A DNA stretch of 64,000 nucleotides, from contig NZ_QGTS01000006.1 in NCBI RefSeq assembly GCF_003182475.1, forward strand, positions 303,714 through 367,713, given 5' to 3'. Position numbers and translations under genes: made by a program. Positions within the stretch are counted from its first letter, which is position 1, and each line of letters opens with the position of its first letter. The DNA is from Mangrovibacter plantisponsor. Lineage in GTDB: Bacteria > Pseudomonadota > Gammaproteobacteria > Enterobacterales > Enterobacteriaceae. This document shows positions 49,736-57,696 of the stretch, one piece after another. Below the pieces are notes generated by a model. That model worked only from the letters and a program-made list of their open reading frames with translations. It searched no databases and was not told the DNA's origin.

Positions 49736-49902
49736 CAGTACCCCTTCACTCCCTGTGTTTTGTATGCTTATCGTACTATTTGAGTAATCGGGCAAGCGAA
49801 GGTTTTTTTCCGGGTAAATTCTGAATTCAGGCAATAAGTGATCCTGGAGGGAAAGTGCAAACGGCAAAACTGGCAGAACCGGAACCATCGCTGTTGGTAA
49901 AC
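49736..49902. repeat. Cassette spacer repeat, copy C
   Basis: Matches 47461-47634. The upstream hcp that should precede it is absent. Confidence 0.88.
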
Positions 49903-49912
49903 CAGAGCATAG

Positions 49913-50353
49913 TTAATTATTTAGCTCTTTAGTCAGCTCAGCCTCGCCAGTGGCGGTGTTAAAATGCAGATAAAAGCAATCACCGTTACCCTGATTTGGC
50001 TTCGCCCATAACTCCGCCTGCACTACCCCACCGTAGCTTCTGGTATAACCTAACTGAATCAAATAATCCCGCAACGGCTTAATACTCGTCACCCCCCTAA
50101 AAATAATCGCGTTTGACGGTGCATACCCATCTCCTGGATATGATTTAAAGTAATAATCGCCTGAAATACGAGGAGCTTTTGCAATATCTTTATCGGTCAC
50201 GAAGTGATAATAGAAAAAGTCCTTTTCAGTGTATGTGGTCGATTCATTGATACCAGAGGCGATAAAAAGCGCAAGTAGCAAACCAAGGATAAAAACTGAG
50301 ATAATTAACAGAATGACCCACTTTAATAATTTAAACATTATCACTGTGCCCAT
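49913..50353 (-). CDS. Small anchored protein, immunity-like
   Basis: 146 aa (141 if started at ATG 50338). N-terminal membrane helix (about 8-32), then a periplasmic domain with SYPGDGYAPSNAIIFRG. Not named; this layout is common for orphan immunity proteins near Hcp/VgrG loci. Sits right after the spacer repeat of cassette C. Confidence 0.6.
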   Translation of the reverse strand: MGTVIMFKLLKWVILLIISVFILGLLLALFIASGINESTTYTEKDFFYYHFVTDKDIAKAPRISGDYYFKSYPGDGYAPSNAIIFRGVTSIKPLRDYLIQLGYTRSYGGVVQAELWAKPNQGNGDCFYLHFNTATGEAELTKELNN

Positions 50354-50493
50354 GTGTACCTAAATTAAGTGCCATTATTGGTAATAACGCGAATAACGCC
50401 ACAGGTAAAATCACCCCCGGGGGTGATTAATACAAGAAGCCATGCCCGGGAAACAGAATCGGGCTGAACCAGCATTACGGGTTGTAGCGCTGT

Positions 50494-51366
50494 TCAGGTT
50501 TTGAATACCTGTTTACGATGCCAGCCAACATATTGTTCAGTGGGCCACAGCGATTTGTCGTGAGGAAGGTGTAACAACTGGCCGTTCCGTTGCCAGAACA
50601 GATTGTCTACCACCGGGCTACGGCTAACGCCGCCAGAGATGCGGATAGCCAGATTTTCATCCAGCCCGAATGCGCCCATATCAAACGCATCATGGTGCAG
50701 CGAACACAGCGCCAGGCCATTATTCACCTCACACGGCCCGCCATAGGCTTTCCAGTGAATGTGGGCGGCTTCAATACCAACCAGCGCACCATCCAGCCGT
50801 AAGTCGTAACCGCAGAAAGCACACCGGGAATGGTAAGCCCGGAGTACGATATCCCTGAAGCGAGGATCGCGGTTCTTTGACCTGTCGATAAAATCAAAAC
50901 CCAATTGGTTGGCGAGGATCCGCTGAATACTTTCGGGGAAGCGATCTGTCAGGATCTGCTGGGCCAGTTGGTCGATTTGCCCGGGATGTGTAAGTAGCAA
51001 CTGATAAGCCGTTTCATCAAAGCCGCCCATCACTTGATTATCTATTAACTCTTTCTTTGTTGGCTGAGTGTTGCCACTGCGGGGTTTACAGCCTTCAGCG
51101 TTGGTGATTTCCCAGAAGCCGTCAGTTCGGAGTCGCCAGAATGGCATGTTGGGGTAGTCAGTGCGCCGTTTGGGGCCAAACTCTTTTAGCAGGTGAGTAA
51201 GCTGTTCGTGGATCTCCAGGCCGTAGTTGAACAGGCGCGGGTGGCCTGCTTTGTACTGCGATAACACATACAACAGCAGCAACGGCTTATGCGGCGCGCA
51301 TACTTCCCCCTGACGCCATACAGAAACGTTGGAGATGGCCGATTGCAACGCTTCGCGAGATATCAT
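50494..51366 (-). CDS. Phosphorothioate-DNA-type restriction endonuclease (SBD-HNH)
   Basis: 290 aa. The N-terminal sulfur-binding-like domain (about 20-90, HKPLLLLYVLSQYKAGHPRL, then RRTDYPNMPFWRLR) resembles ScoMcrA/SprMcrA/EcoWI. The C-terminal HNH has zinc cysteines C182, C185, C221 and EAAHIHW (H202, H204), with CSLHHDAFD. Such type IV enzymes cut DNA carrying phosphorothioate backbone marks. No dnd modification genes are in the window, as expected for this type. Confidence 0.82.
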   Translation of the reverse strand: MISREALQSAISNVSVWRQGEVCAPHKPLLLLYVLSQYKAGHPRLFNYGLEIHEQLTHLLKEFGPKRRTDYPNMPFWRLRTDGFWEITNAEGCKPRSGNTQPTKKELIDNQVMGGFDETAYQLLLTHPGQIDQLAQQILTDRFPESIQRILANQLGFDFIDRSKNRDPRFRDIVLRAYHSRCAFCGYDLRLDGALVGIEAAHIHWKAYGGPCEVNNGLALCSLHHDAFDMGAFGLDENLAIRISGGVSRSPVVDNLFWQRNGQLLHLPHDKSLWPTEQYVGWHRKQVFKT

Positions 51367-51686
51367 AGGAGTTAACCAGGTAACAGACTGATGTTGTTGC
51401 GATCATGCTCGCAAAAGTGGTGAAATTCAATTGTTGACTGTTACGTTGTGCAGAGGGAAACCGATGACTTATATCTTTTGACCTGCGCCCTATGGTTTAC
51501 GCTGAACTGATAAGTGATGAAAAGATCGCGGAAAGCCTTGCGGATACTGAATTTCAGGCACAAACAAAAAGAGCAGGAGCTTCTGGTGCCCACCGAGATC
51601 CCGCAGTGTCTGGGGAGTAGCTGATGCCAGTAGCATCACCCTAATATCTATCGATCCACTGCTAATTAATAGGCAATAAGTACGAA
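51367..51686. other. 320-base intergenic stretch
   Basis: No gene. 51531-51571 resembles 60371-60410 (about three quarters identical), a diverged 40-base repeat also seen near the att-like site. Confidence 0.4.
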
Positions 51687-52964
51687 TCACCGAAGTTGCA
51701 TGATCGCTTCAGGGGTACCCTCAAAAACAAACGGGTTGAGGAACACTCGCCCCCACAAGAAGTTGCGATCCACTTCGCTCAATGAAGCTTCACGACAGAC
51801 CTCTTCCCAGTTTTGGTGAACCGTCCGGATACTGTGTGTGATAACGTCAATAGCTTCCTGTTCGCTCAGCAGAAATTTAGCCGCCGCCGACAGACAAACC
51901 GCAAGATTGCTCATTCGGTTTTCACCAATAATCAGCATTGCCTGCGTTGCTTCATTACCAGAACGGCCCTGAGGACAAATATCATAAGCGGGCGTCAGGC
52001 TCAGTTTTTTACCATCCCAAAATGCTGCATGATTTCTGGCGTGATCGTCTGTGTTACCGCAAATAATATTAAAAACCAGACGCCCGAACAGCTCTCGTAA
52101 TGTCTCTTTAGGTGCATCGAAGCGCTGGCGAATAATGTCCGTCAAATCCTCATAGCTCGCATACCTTGCCATCATCTCATCAAGACTAAAAATGGTCAGC
52201 GCAGAGACCATCAGGCGCCGCTGCCATCCTGCATGGCTTTGTATACGGTCAAATCGTTCAATAAGTATGACGTCTTTACCCGCTGTATGACGGAGAAGAA
52301 CAGGTGCAACATTTAACCCAGCATGGGCAGCCAGTCGCATAGCGATGTATTCAGCTTTAACAACATTATAGGTATCTGTGGAGGAGGAGAATTTTGCGAT
52401 AAACTTACGATCCCCGGACTCAATCATTGCCTTTGGTCGCGCGCCGCCTAATGAACTACCGTGAAAAAGTGCTTGTTCCAGCTCCGGAGTTAGCGGTACG
52501 CCACTTTCAACCATTGATGCAGCCTGCATTAATTCTTCAAGAGATGCGCTTTGGGACTCACGCGGCACATACTCCGTTGCGGATCGCTGGAAGTCGAGCC
52601 CTCCAATTCGGTCTGAGCCAGATTCAAGCAAATATGTCAGTTCATCCAGCCTGTCAGGGTCAGCATCCCTGCCCTGAGCCCCCACCAGCCGGTTCAGAAT
52701 AACACGTCGCCCCCAGGCATCCGGGGCAGCATCACGTAATGCACTCGCCTGCTGTAGACCTGGTTCGGGAAAAATCGCCCCCCGTACCAACGGAAGTTCC
52801 GGCTCATAGACAGGGATAGCCTCTTCCCGTTCCAGGTAACTGCGCCCGTAGTTGAAGATGAACCTGTTGCCATCACGAGTTAGCGCACCTGCAACAATCG
52901 GTTGAGTTGCACCAGGCAACCAGATCCATACATACGCCAGATCGGGTCTGTTATCAGAAGTCAT
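51687..52964 (-). CDS. HipA-like serine/threonine kinase toxin, locus 1
   Basis: 425 aa. P-loop-like GSSLGGARPKA at 169-179, ATP lysine in KFIAKFSS, catalytic NTDDHARNH at 304-312, metal-binding YDICP at 327-331. HipA kinases stop translation by phosphorylating a tRNA synthetase; here the target is unknown. Overlaps hipB1 by 11 bases. All catalytic residues appear intact. Confidence 0.87.
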   Translation of the reverse strand: MTSDNRPDLAYVWIWLPGATQPIVAGALTRDGNRFIFNYGRSYLEREEAIPVYEPELPLVRGAIFPEPGLQQASALRDAAPDAWGRRVILNRLVGAQGRDADPDRLDELTYLLESGSDRIGGLDFQRSATEYVPRESQSASLEELMQAASMVESGVPLTPELEQALFHGSSLGGARPKAMIESGDRKFIAKFSSSTDTYNVVKAEYIAMRLAAHAGLNVAPVLLRHTAGKDVILIERFDRIQSHAGWQRRLMVSALTIFSLDEMMARYASYEDLTDIIRQRFDAPKETLRELFGRLVFNIICGNTDDHARNHAAFWDGKKLSLTPAYDICPQGRSGNEATQAMLIIGENRMSNLAVCLSAAAKFLLSEQEAIDVITHSIRTVHQNWEEVCREASLSEVDRNFLWGRVFLNPFVFEGTPEAIMQLR

Positions 52965-53292
52965 CGTTTATCACCTTTTTGGAGTGATACACTGAGCGTG
53001 GCATTAGCGATAAAGTTTTCTCTGCGTTCGCGATATGTAACGCCATCGATACCTGCTCAGGTGTAAAAAGTGGAACACCAACAATAGTAGCCAGTTCAAA
53101 TACCGCACCAATTGCACACCCCATATCCCCTTCTTCAGCACGATAAACGAGTCCACGTGACACACCTGCACGTTCAGCCAGTTCTTCAATGGTCAATTTA
53201 CGTTCAATACGAGCAGTACGAATCATCAGCCCCAGCAGTCGCGCAGCATCACGGCTATAGCGAGAGTAGGTTCGAGTAGATGGTTTTGCCAT
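52954..53292 (-). CDS. HipB-like antitoxin, locus 1
   Basis: 112 aa. XRE HTH at about 20-80 (KLTIEELAERAGVSRGLVYRAEEGD). First gene of the pair. Four 12-bp half-sites in two inverted pairs lie just upstream and are probably its operators. Confidence 0.86.
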   Translation of the reverse strand: MAKPSTRTYSRYSRDAARLLGLMIRTARIERKLTIEELAERAGVSRGLVYRAEEGDMGCAIGAVFELATIVGVPLFTPEQVSMALHIANAEKTLSLMPRSVYHSKKVINDDF

Positions 53293-53303
53293 TACACGCC
53301 TCT

Positions 53304-53354
53304 TTGTTCCATAAACAGAGCTTTTCTCGTAAGTATATCCTTTTTATAGAACAA
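53304..53354. promoter_or_regulatory. Palindromic operator pair 1 of hipBA-1
   Basis: TTGTTCCATAAA (53304-53315) and inverted TTTATAGAACAA (53343-53354), 27 bases apart, one mismatch, starting 12 bases upstream of hipB1. Confidence 0.75.
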
Positions 53355-53386
53355 GAAAAATTATTTACTTCAGTCCCTCTATTATA

Positions 53387-53436
53387 TTGTTCCATAAATA
53401 GGTTATTAACACACACTAAGATCTATTAATGGAACA
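53387..53436. promoter_or_regulatory. Palindromic operator pair 2 of hipBA-1
   Basis: A second exact TTGTTCCATAAA (53387-53398) and inverted ATTAATGGAACA (53425-53436), 26 bases apart. Same geometry as pair 1. Confidence 0.7.
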
Positions 53437-53502
53437 CACAAATCTCGCACACTTGATGGTTGCTATTGAGTATCGCAACTGGCACCAGGCGTCTGACATT
53501 AG

Positions 53503-53721
53503 CTAACAGCTAAATAAATTATCAAAATAGTCACGAACAACATTACCGCGCCAAAGCTGATTACCAGGAGTGAAAGGCAAAGAAAGCGATAAAGGTCTTC
53601 CCTGTTCATCCACTATCCATTCTGGAAAGTATTGCAATAAATCCTCGCCTCTGACCTTCTCCCAGAATCCGCCCCGAATTCCATTCATCCATATTGCTAA
53701 ACGCTGCTGTGTTCGACGCAT
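53503..53721 (-). pseudogene. HipA N-terminal remnant
   Basis: Only the first about 70 residues of an E. coli-type HipA: RLAIWMNGIRGGFWEK, YFPEWIVDEQGRPLSLSLPF, VRDYFDNLFS then stop. No kinase domain. Belongs to a different HipA branch than the two intact copies here. Confidence 0.84.
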
Positions 53722-53725
53722 ATCG

Positions 53726-53872
53726 TCACCATTTTTCCCGCCTGGCAGGTGAATCTTTTTGCGGTTTTGACTCGTTCATTGTTGAAGATGACATCGAAGC
53801 AAGTATCTGTGGTCCAGAAGAGAGAACCATTTCAACACCCAGCACGGTAAATACCCTGAATAGCCGCTCCAT
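53726..53872 (-). pseudogene. HipB C-terminal remnant
   Basis: MERLFRVFTVLGVEMVLSSG and a tail ending REKW match the second half of E. coli-type HipB. The N-terminal HTH is cut off where the amide-hydrolase fragment begins. With the HipA remnant it forms a ghost hipBA operon. Confidence 0.72.
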
Positions 53873-53873
53873 A

Positions 53874-53993
53874 CTGGCACTGGCTGTTGCCAAAAGTGGC
53901 TCATGCACATTGAAGATAGCGCCAGTCAGCCAGTGGTCTATTACAGCCCGGAATACCGCGTAATGGCGAACTCACCAACTGATGATCAGCCAC
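53874..53993 (+). pseudogene. Choloylglycine-hydrolase-family fragment, copy 1
   Basis: 120 bases nearly identical to 59174-59293. Translates in two frames to LALAVAKSGS and HIEDSASQPVVYYSPEYRVM, then ANSPTDDQP, matching the VMTNSPTYDQQ region of linear amide C-N hydrolases. One frameshift; no active-site Cys end. Confidence 0.7.
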
Positions 53994-54017
53994 TTAATAA
54001 AATTTTGAGATAGCGAT

Positions 54018-55316
54018 ATGCCAATCAAAAGACCACCGGCACTTATTCCATTTTCCCAACTCACGGGAGCTGACCTGGAAACCCATCAACAATACAGCCG
54101 CGTGACCGACGATAAAGGCCGCTATCTTCCGTTTGATGAATTCTGCCGCCGCACGTCCAGCGGGGAAAATGTCTCTATCGCCTGGACGCTTACGCGGCGC
54201 GCGCGTAACTCGGCCATGCAACGGATCCATTATCGCAACGAAGCAGGCGAGCAGGCCGGCTTTGCCCTTACACCTGGCATCATGTCTGTGTGTGAACTGG
54301 TGGACAAGCACGCCACAAGGCTGGCGCTCAAAGAACTTACCGCCAGACTCAGGGGGGCGGGCAAAGAGTTAACTGCACTAAGCATGGAAGAACCCATCAC
54401 TTCATCACAGCTGGAAGGCGCTAACACAACGACACTTGCCGCACGGGATATGCTGGAAAGTGGCAGAGCCCCCCGCACCGAAGATGAACTCATGATCGCG
54501 GGTAATGCGCGGTTGATGACCGAAATACCGGAACTTATCCAGGAGCCACTAACACCAGATTTAATCCGCCGTTTCCATGCTGTTGGCATGGGTGGCATTA
54601 ACAACGAGAAATACCGCCCAGGAGAATTCCGCGACACCGATGATGGGGTGAGTGCAGATTATGACGGTAACATCGTTCATCAACCACCAGCCGCCACCGG
54701 CCTGCAGGCACGCCTGCAAATGGTGTGTGACTTCGTTAACAGCACAGGATCCTACATTCACCCCCTGGTAAAAGCCTGCGTTCTTCACTTCATGATTGCT
54801 CAAGAGCACCCTTTCAGAGACGGTAACGGGCGCACAAGCCGCGGGCTGTTTTACTGGTACATGCTGAAATCAGAATACGACGTGTTTAAATACGTCTCTA
54901 TTAGCCAGCTTCTGTATGCCGCCCCGGCTAAATATGCTCACAGTTACCAGTACACGGAAACTGATGGCATGGACCTGACGTACTACCTCGAATACCAGGC
55001 CAGTATTATCCACCGGGCGGTGACACGGATCTTAAAGCATGTTGACGAACTGGTTGCCCGCGCTGCCCGGATTGACCAATTTTTGTATAAATCAGGAAGC
55101 TTAGCGCGGCTGAGCGGGCGACAAGTCACCCTACTCAATATCATTTTGGCGGAGCCAGGCAGGAAATATTCCGCAGCAGGCGTAGCGGAAGCGCTGGGCG
55201 TATCGGATAACACTGCCCGTAATGATTTACGCACACTGGCGCGTGAAAATCTCTTAACCGAGATATCAGAAAACGACCAGAAAACGGTTTATAAGGTGTC
55301 TCGGGAACTGAGTTAA
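54018..55316 (+). CDS. Fic-family protein with C-terminal winged helix
   Basis: 432 aa. Inhibitory motif SSQLEG at 129-134 and active site HPFRDGNGRTSR at 264-275 (the usual last G is S). C-terminal HTH about 375-432 (YSAAGVAEALGVSDNTARNDL). Class II self-inhibited Fic. Codons of its C-terminal part are duplicated at 57222-57351. Confidence 0.88.
   Translation: MPIKRPPALIPFSQLTGADLETHQQYSRVTDDKGRYLPFDEFCRRTSSGENVSIAWTLTRRARNSAMQRIHYRNEAGEQAGFALTPGIMSVCELVDKHATRLALKELTARLRGAGKELTALSMEEPITSSQLEGANTTTLAARDMLESGRAPRTEDELMIAGNARLMTEIPELIQEPLTPDLIRRFHAVGMGGINNEKYRPGEFRDTDDGVSADYDGNIVHQPPAATGLQARLQMVCDFVNSTGSYIHPLVKACVLHFMIAQEHPFRDGNGRTSRGLFYWYMLKSEYDVFKYVSISQLLYAAPAKYAHSYQYTETDGMDLTYYLEYQASIIHRAVTRILKHVDELVARAARIDQFLYKSGSLARLSGRQVTLLNIILAEPGRKYSAAGVAEALGVSDNTARNDLRTLARENLLTEISENDQKTVYKVSRELS
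55038..55166. repeat. 129-bp repeat within fic, copy 1
   Basis: About 93% identical to 57222-57351 (codons HVDELVARAARIDQFLYKSG and RLSGRQVTLLNIILAEPGR). Same orientation; the pair brackets hipBA-2. Confidence 0.9.
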
Positions 55317-55417
55317 TACGCTGGGAGTGTCCACTTCCCGTTAACCACGCTGGTTTAAAATTTTGAGCGAAGTCAGACCCTGAGTGTCACTTTATCGAAT
55401 ATGTTAAACTCACCTCA

Positions 55418-55465
55418 TGCACCTAAAAAAGCGCACTATCTTGTTAATGCACGTTTTAAGGTGCA
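55418..55465. promoter_or_regulatory. 48-bp palindromic element downstream of hipA-2
   Basis: Arms TGCACCTAAAAA and TTTTAAGGTGCA, inner arms GCACTA / TTAATGC. Same 48-base layout as 57141-57188 upstream of hipB-2 (38 of 48 bases shared). Confidence 0.75.
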
Positions 55466-55466
55466 A

Positions 55467-56807
55467 TTAAGTAATTCCAACATCAGATCCTCCCAAATAC
55501 CGGGCGTGTAAAAACGCAGAACTTACAGCATCAATATCGCCTCCTGACACATCGTATGCCTCAAAATGATTACGCCATTCCCTGACCACTCGCCAGATTC
55601 TATCAATCTCTGCAATAGCATCAGCACGGCTTAGTCCAAAGCGCTCACACCAGGAAACGGCATTGCCGAGCGTGGCCTCTTTACCATATTTGCCAACCCC
55701 CAGATGAAGCCGACGATGATGAGAGTGCACCGGACGAGGAACCACGTCATAAAGCGGACTGATTCTCCACGCCAGAGCAACATCGTCCTGCGGCTCCAGG
55801 GCCCCTCTCGCAGGGTTCTGTACTGGCGATTCCATCAGGACAAAACCATGGTTACGCAGATGATCATCATCATTGTTAACCAGGATATTAAATACCATTC
55901 TGCAGAACAGCTCCTTCAGGTCGTCTGCAAGATTGTCTGCGCCGAGATGTCTACGCATCGCATCCGCCAGTTCCGCATAACTGCTTTCGACCGAAGCCAT
56001 TTCGTGAATATTCATCAAGGTGAGCGCGGAGACAAAATGACGCCTGCCGGTATTGTCTCCCTGGCCCACACGGTCAAAACGTTTGATCAGCATAGCGAAG
56101 CGTCCCGGTCCAATCTCTTCAAGACGCGTTTCAGGGACGTGGAGTCCCGCCGCATCCGCAAGACGCAACGTCGCGTGTTCAATTGCCGGGTAACAAAACC
56201 CGCGGTCGGTACGGGAAGAGAACTTCGCAAGCCAATGACTACCATCCTCTACGACCACCGTCGCTTTTGGCCGCATCCCACCCATACTGGAACCCGCATC
56301 AAATATCCCGTGCAGGTTGGCAGGCAAAGGTGCACCGTTCTCGATTCTCTCCGCGGCATCAAACAGGTATCCCAGGGATTTTATATCCGCGGAGGTATCA
56401 AGATCTCTGGATTGCTGCCCATCAGGAGTGAGATCCAAAGCCCCTGTCCGGTTTGGCCCGGCCTCCAGCAGATATACCGATTCAGGCAATGAATTCGCAG
56501 GCACATGTTTTTTAGCTTCAATAACCCGTCGTCCCCAGGCATCTGGCGCAACATCCCTGATCCCGCCAAACAGCGGTGACTCCAGCGCAAATAGCTCCTG
56601 TTTTGCTACCTGCTGGCCCTGCAACATACCCAACCCCACAGGATCAATTTCAATTGCGCCGTTTCTTTTCAGGTATTTAAGACCATAGATAAAACGCGAA
56701 GCCAGAAGGTCGGTGCCTTCTTCCTGTAAATGCAATTTTCCGGCCGGAACAGACTCCGTTGCTCCGGGTAAAAATGCATGAACCAGCAACGTGCTCTCAG
56801 AAATCAT
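55467..56807 (-). CDS. HipA-like kinase toxin, locus 2
   Basis: 446 aa. GSSMGGMRPKA at 172-182, KFSS lysine, catalytic NNDDDHLRNH at 311-320, YDVVP near 350. Similar to HipA-1 in motifs but divergent in sequence. Overlaps hipB-2 by 11 bases, the same overlap as locus 1. Stop lies 2 bases from the downstream 48-bp palindrome. Confidence 0.87.
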   Translation of the reverse strand: MISESTLLVHAFLPGATESVPAGKLHLQEEGTDLLASRFIYGLKYLKRNGAIEIDPVGLGMLQGQQVAKQELFALESPLFGGIRDVAPDAWGRRVIEAKKHVPANSLPESVYLLEAGPNRTGALDLTPDGQQSRDLDTSADIKSLGYLFDAAERIENGAPLPANLHGIFDAGSSMGGMRPKATVVVEDGSHWLAKFSSRTDRGFCYPAIEHATLRLADAAGLHVPETRLEEIGPGRFAMLIKRFDRVGQGDNTGRRHFVSALTLMNIHEMASVESSYAELADAMRRHLGADNLADDLKELFCRMVFNILVNNDDDHLRNHGFVLMESPVQNPARGALEPQDDVALAWRISPLYDVVPRPVHSHHRRLHLGVGKYGKEATLGNAVSWCERFGLSRADAIAEIDRIWRVVREWRNHFEAYDVSGGDIDAVSSAFLHARYLGGSDVGIT

Positions 56808-57138
56808 ATTCTTCCAACTCCTTGTTGCTTAATGGCCGTGCGCGCCGAGGACGTTGAAGACTCTTAACGGCCTGTACGGCGTGATCCTTCTTCCCCATAA
56901 CATCACTAAGCGTTGCGCCAGGCCGAACAACACTGAGATAACGCAGAATCTGACCGATAGCGACGCCTGCATCACCATTCTCTATACGACTAACGGTGTT
57001 ACGACTGATATTGGCGCGCACCGCGACTTCTGACTGTGGAATTTTTCGCGCAATACGACTTTGCGCCAGAACATAGCCCAGGTCAGATAGCTGGCGGCTT
57101 AAATCAGAAGGTAATAAATCCTGCTGTGTACGCTTCAT
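56797..57138 (-). CDS. HipB-like antitoxin, locus 2
   Basis: 113 aa from ATG 57138. XRE HTH (about 25-72, KIPQSEVAVRANISRNTVSRIENGD). Basic stretch (RPRRARP) near the C-terminus. The 48-bp palindrome begins 3 bases upstream of its start, so it should cover promoter and ribosome site. Confidence 0.86.
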   Translation of the reverse strand: MKRTQQDLLPSDLSRQLSDLGYVLAQSRIARKIPQSEVAVRANISRNTVSRIENGDAGVAIGQILRYLSVVRPGATLSDVMGKKDHAVQAVKSLQRPRRARPLSNKELEEYDF

Positions 57139-57140
57139 TT

Positions 57141-57188
57141 TGCACCTTAAAACACGCACTAAAGACTTAATGCTCATTTTAAGGTGCA
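57141..57188. promoter_or_regulatory. 48-bp palindromic operator of hipBA-2
   Basis: TGCACCTTAAAA / TTTTAAGGTGCA, perfect 12-bp arms, 24 bases apart, with inner GCACTAA / TTAATGC (one mismatch). Confidence 0.82.
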
Positions 57189-57696
57189 TTAGAGTATTTT
57201 TCAAACAGGTATGCGATTGTAAGCATGTTGACGAACTGGTTGCCCGCGCAGCACGGATTGACCAATTTTTATATAAATCAGGAAGCGTATCGCGGCTGAG
57301 CGGGCGACAAGTCACCCTACTCAATATCATTTTGGCAGAGCCTGGCAGGAGATTGGTGAGAAAAAAAGCAGAAATTAAGAGCCAAGAGATTACAATAGTT
57401 GTTTGAGAAAATGGGGCGTGAACGTATTTCACAAAAAGATTTATACAGATGATCATCAAATCTATATGGGGATGTATTGTCCGCATTGAATCTTTAATTA
57501 AATATTTTTATTAATATACAAATGCTTATTCATTAAATAAAATCTAGCTAATATGTAGATTTGCATACAATAACTAAACTAAGATTACTCCTAATTATAA
57601 ATTGTGGATAACTAACTGTTTTCCCGCTCTAATGTGAAGGAATATAATAAATTGTCTCACTAATTTTTTACTCAATGATGATAAAGTGGCATTCAG
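57189..57696. other. 508-base stretch with fic repeat and AT-rich promoter region
   Basis: 57222-57351 is copy 2 of the fic repeat. From about 57480 to 57680 the DNA is very AT-rich and probably holds the promoter of the muramidase effector. No other gene seen. Confidence 0.6.
57222..57351. repeat. 130-bp repeat of fic 3' part, copy 2
   Basis: Pairs with 55038-55166. The frame breaks after AEPGRR, so it is a remnant, not a gene. Confidence 0.9.

Noticed and set aside
53694..53963. 89-codon plus-strand frame over the ghost hipB
   Set aside because: It is a chance frame joining antisense hipB sequence with the amide-hydrolase fragment.
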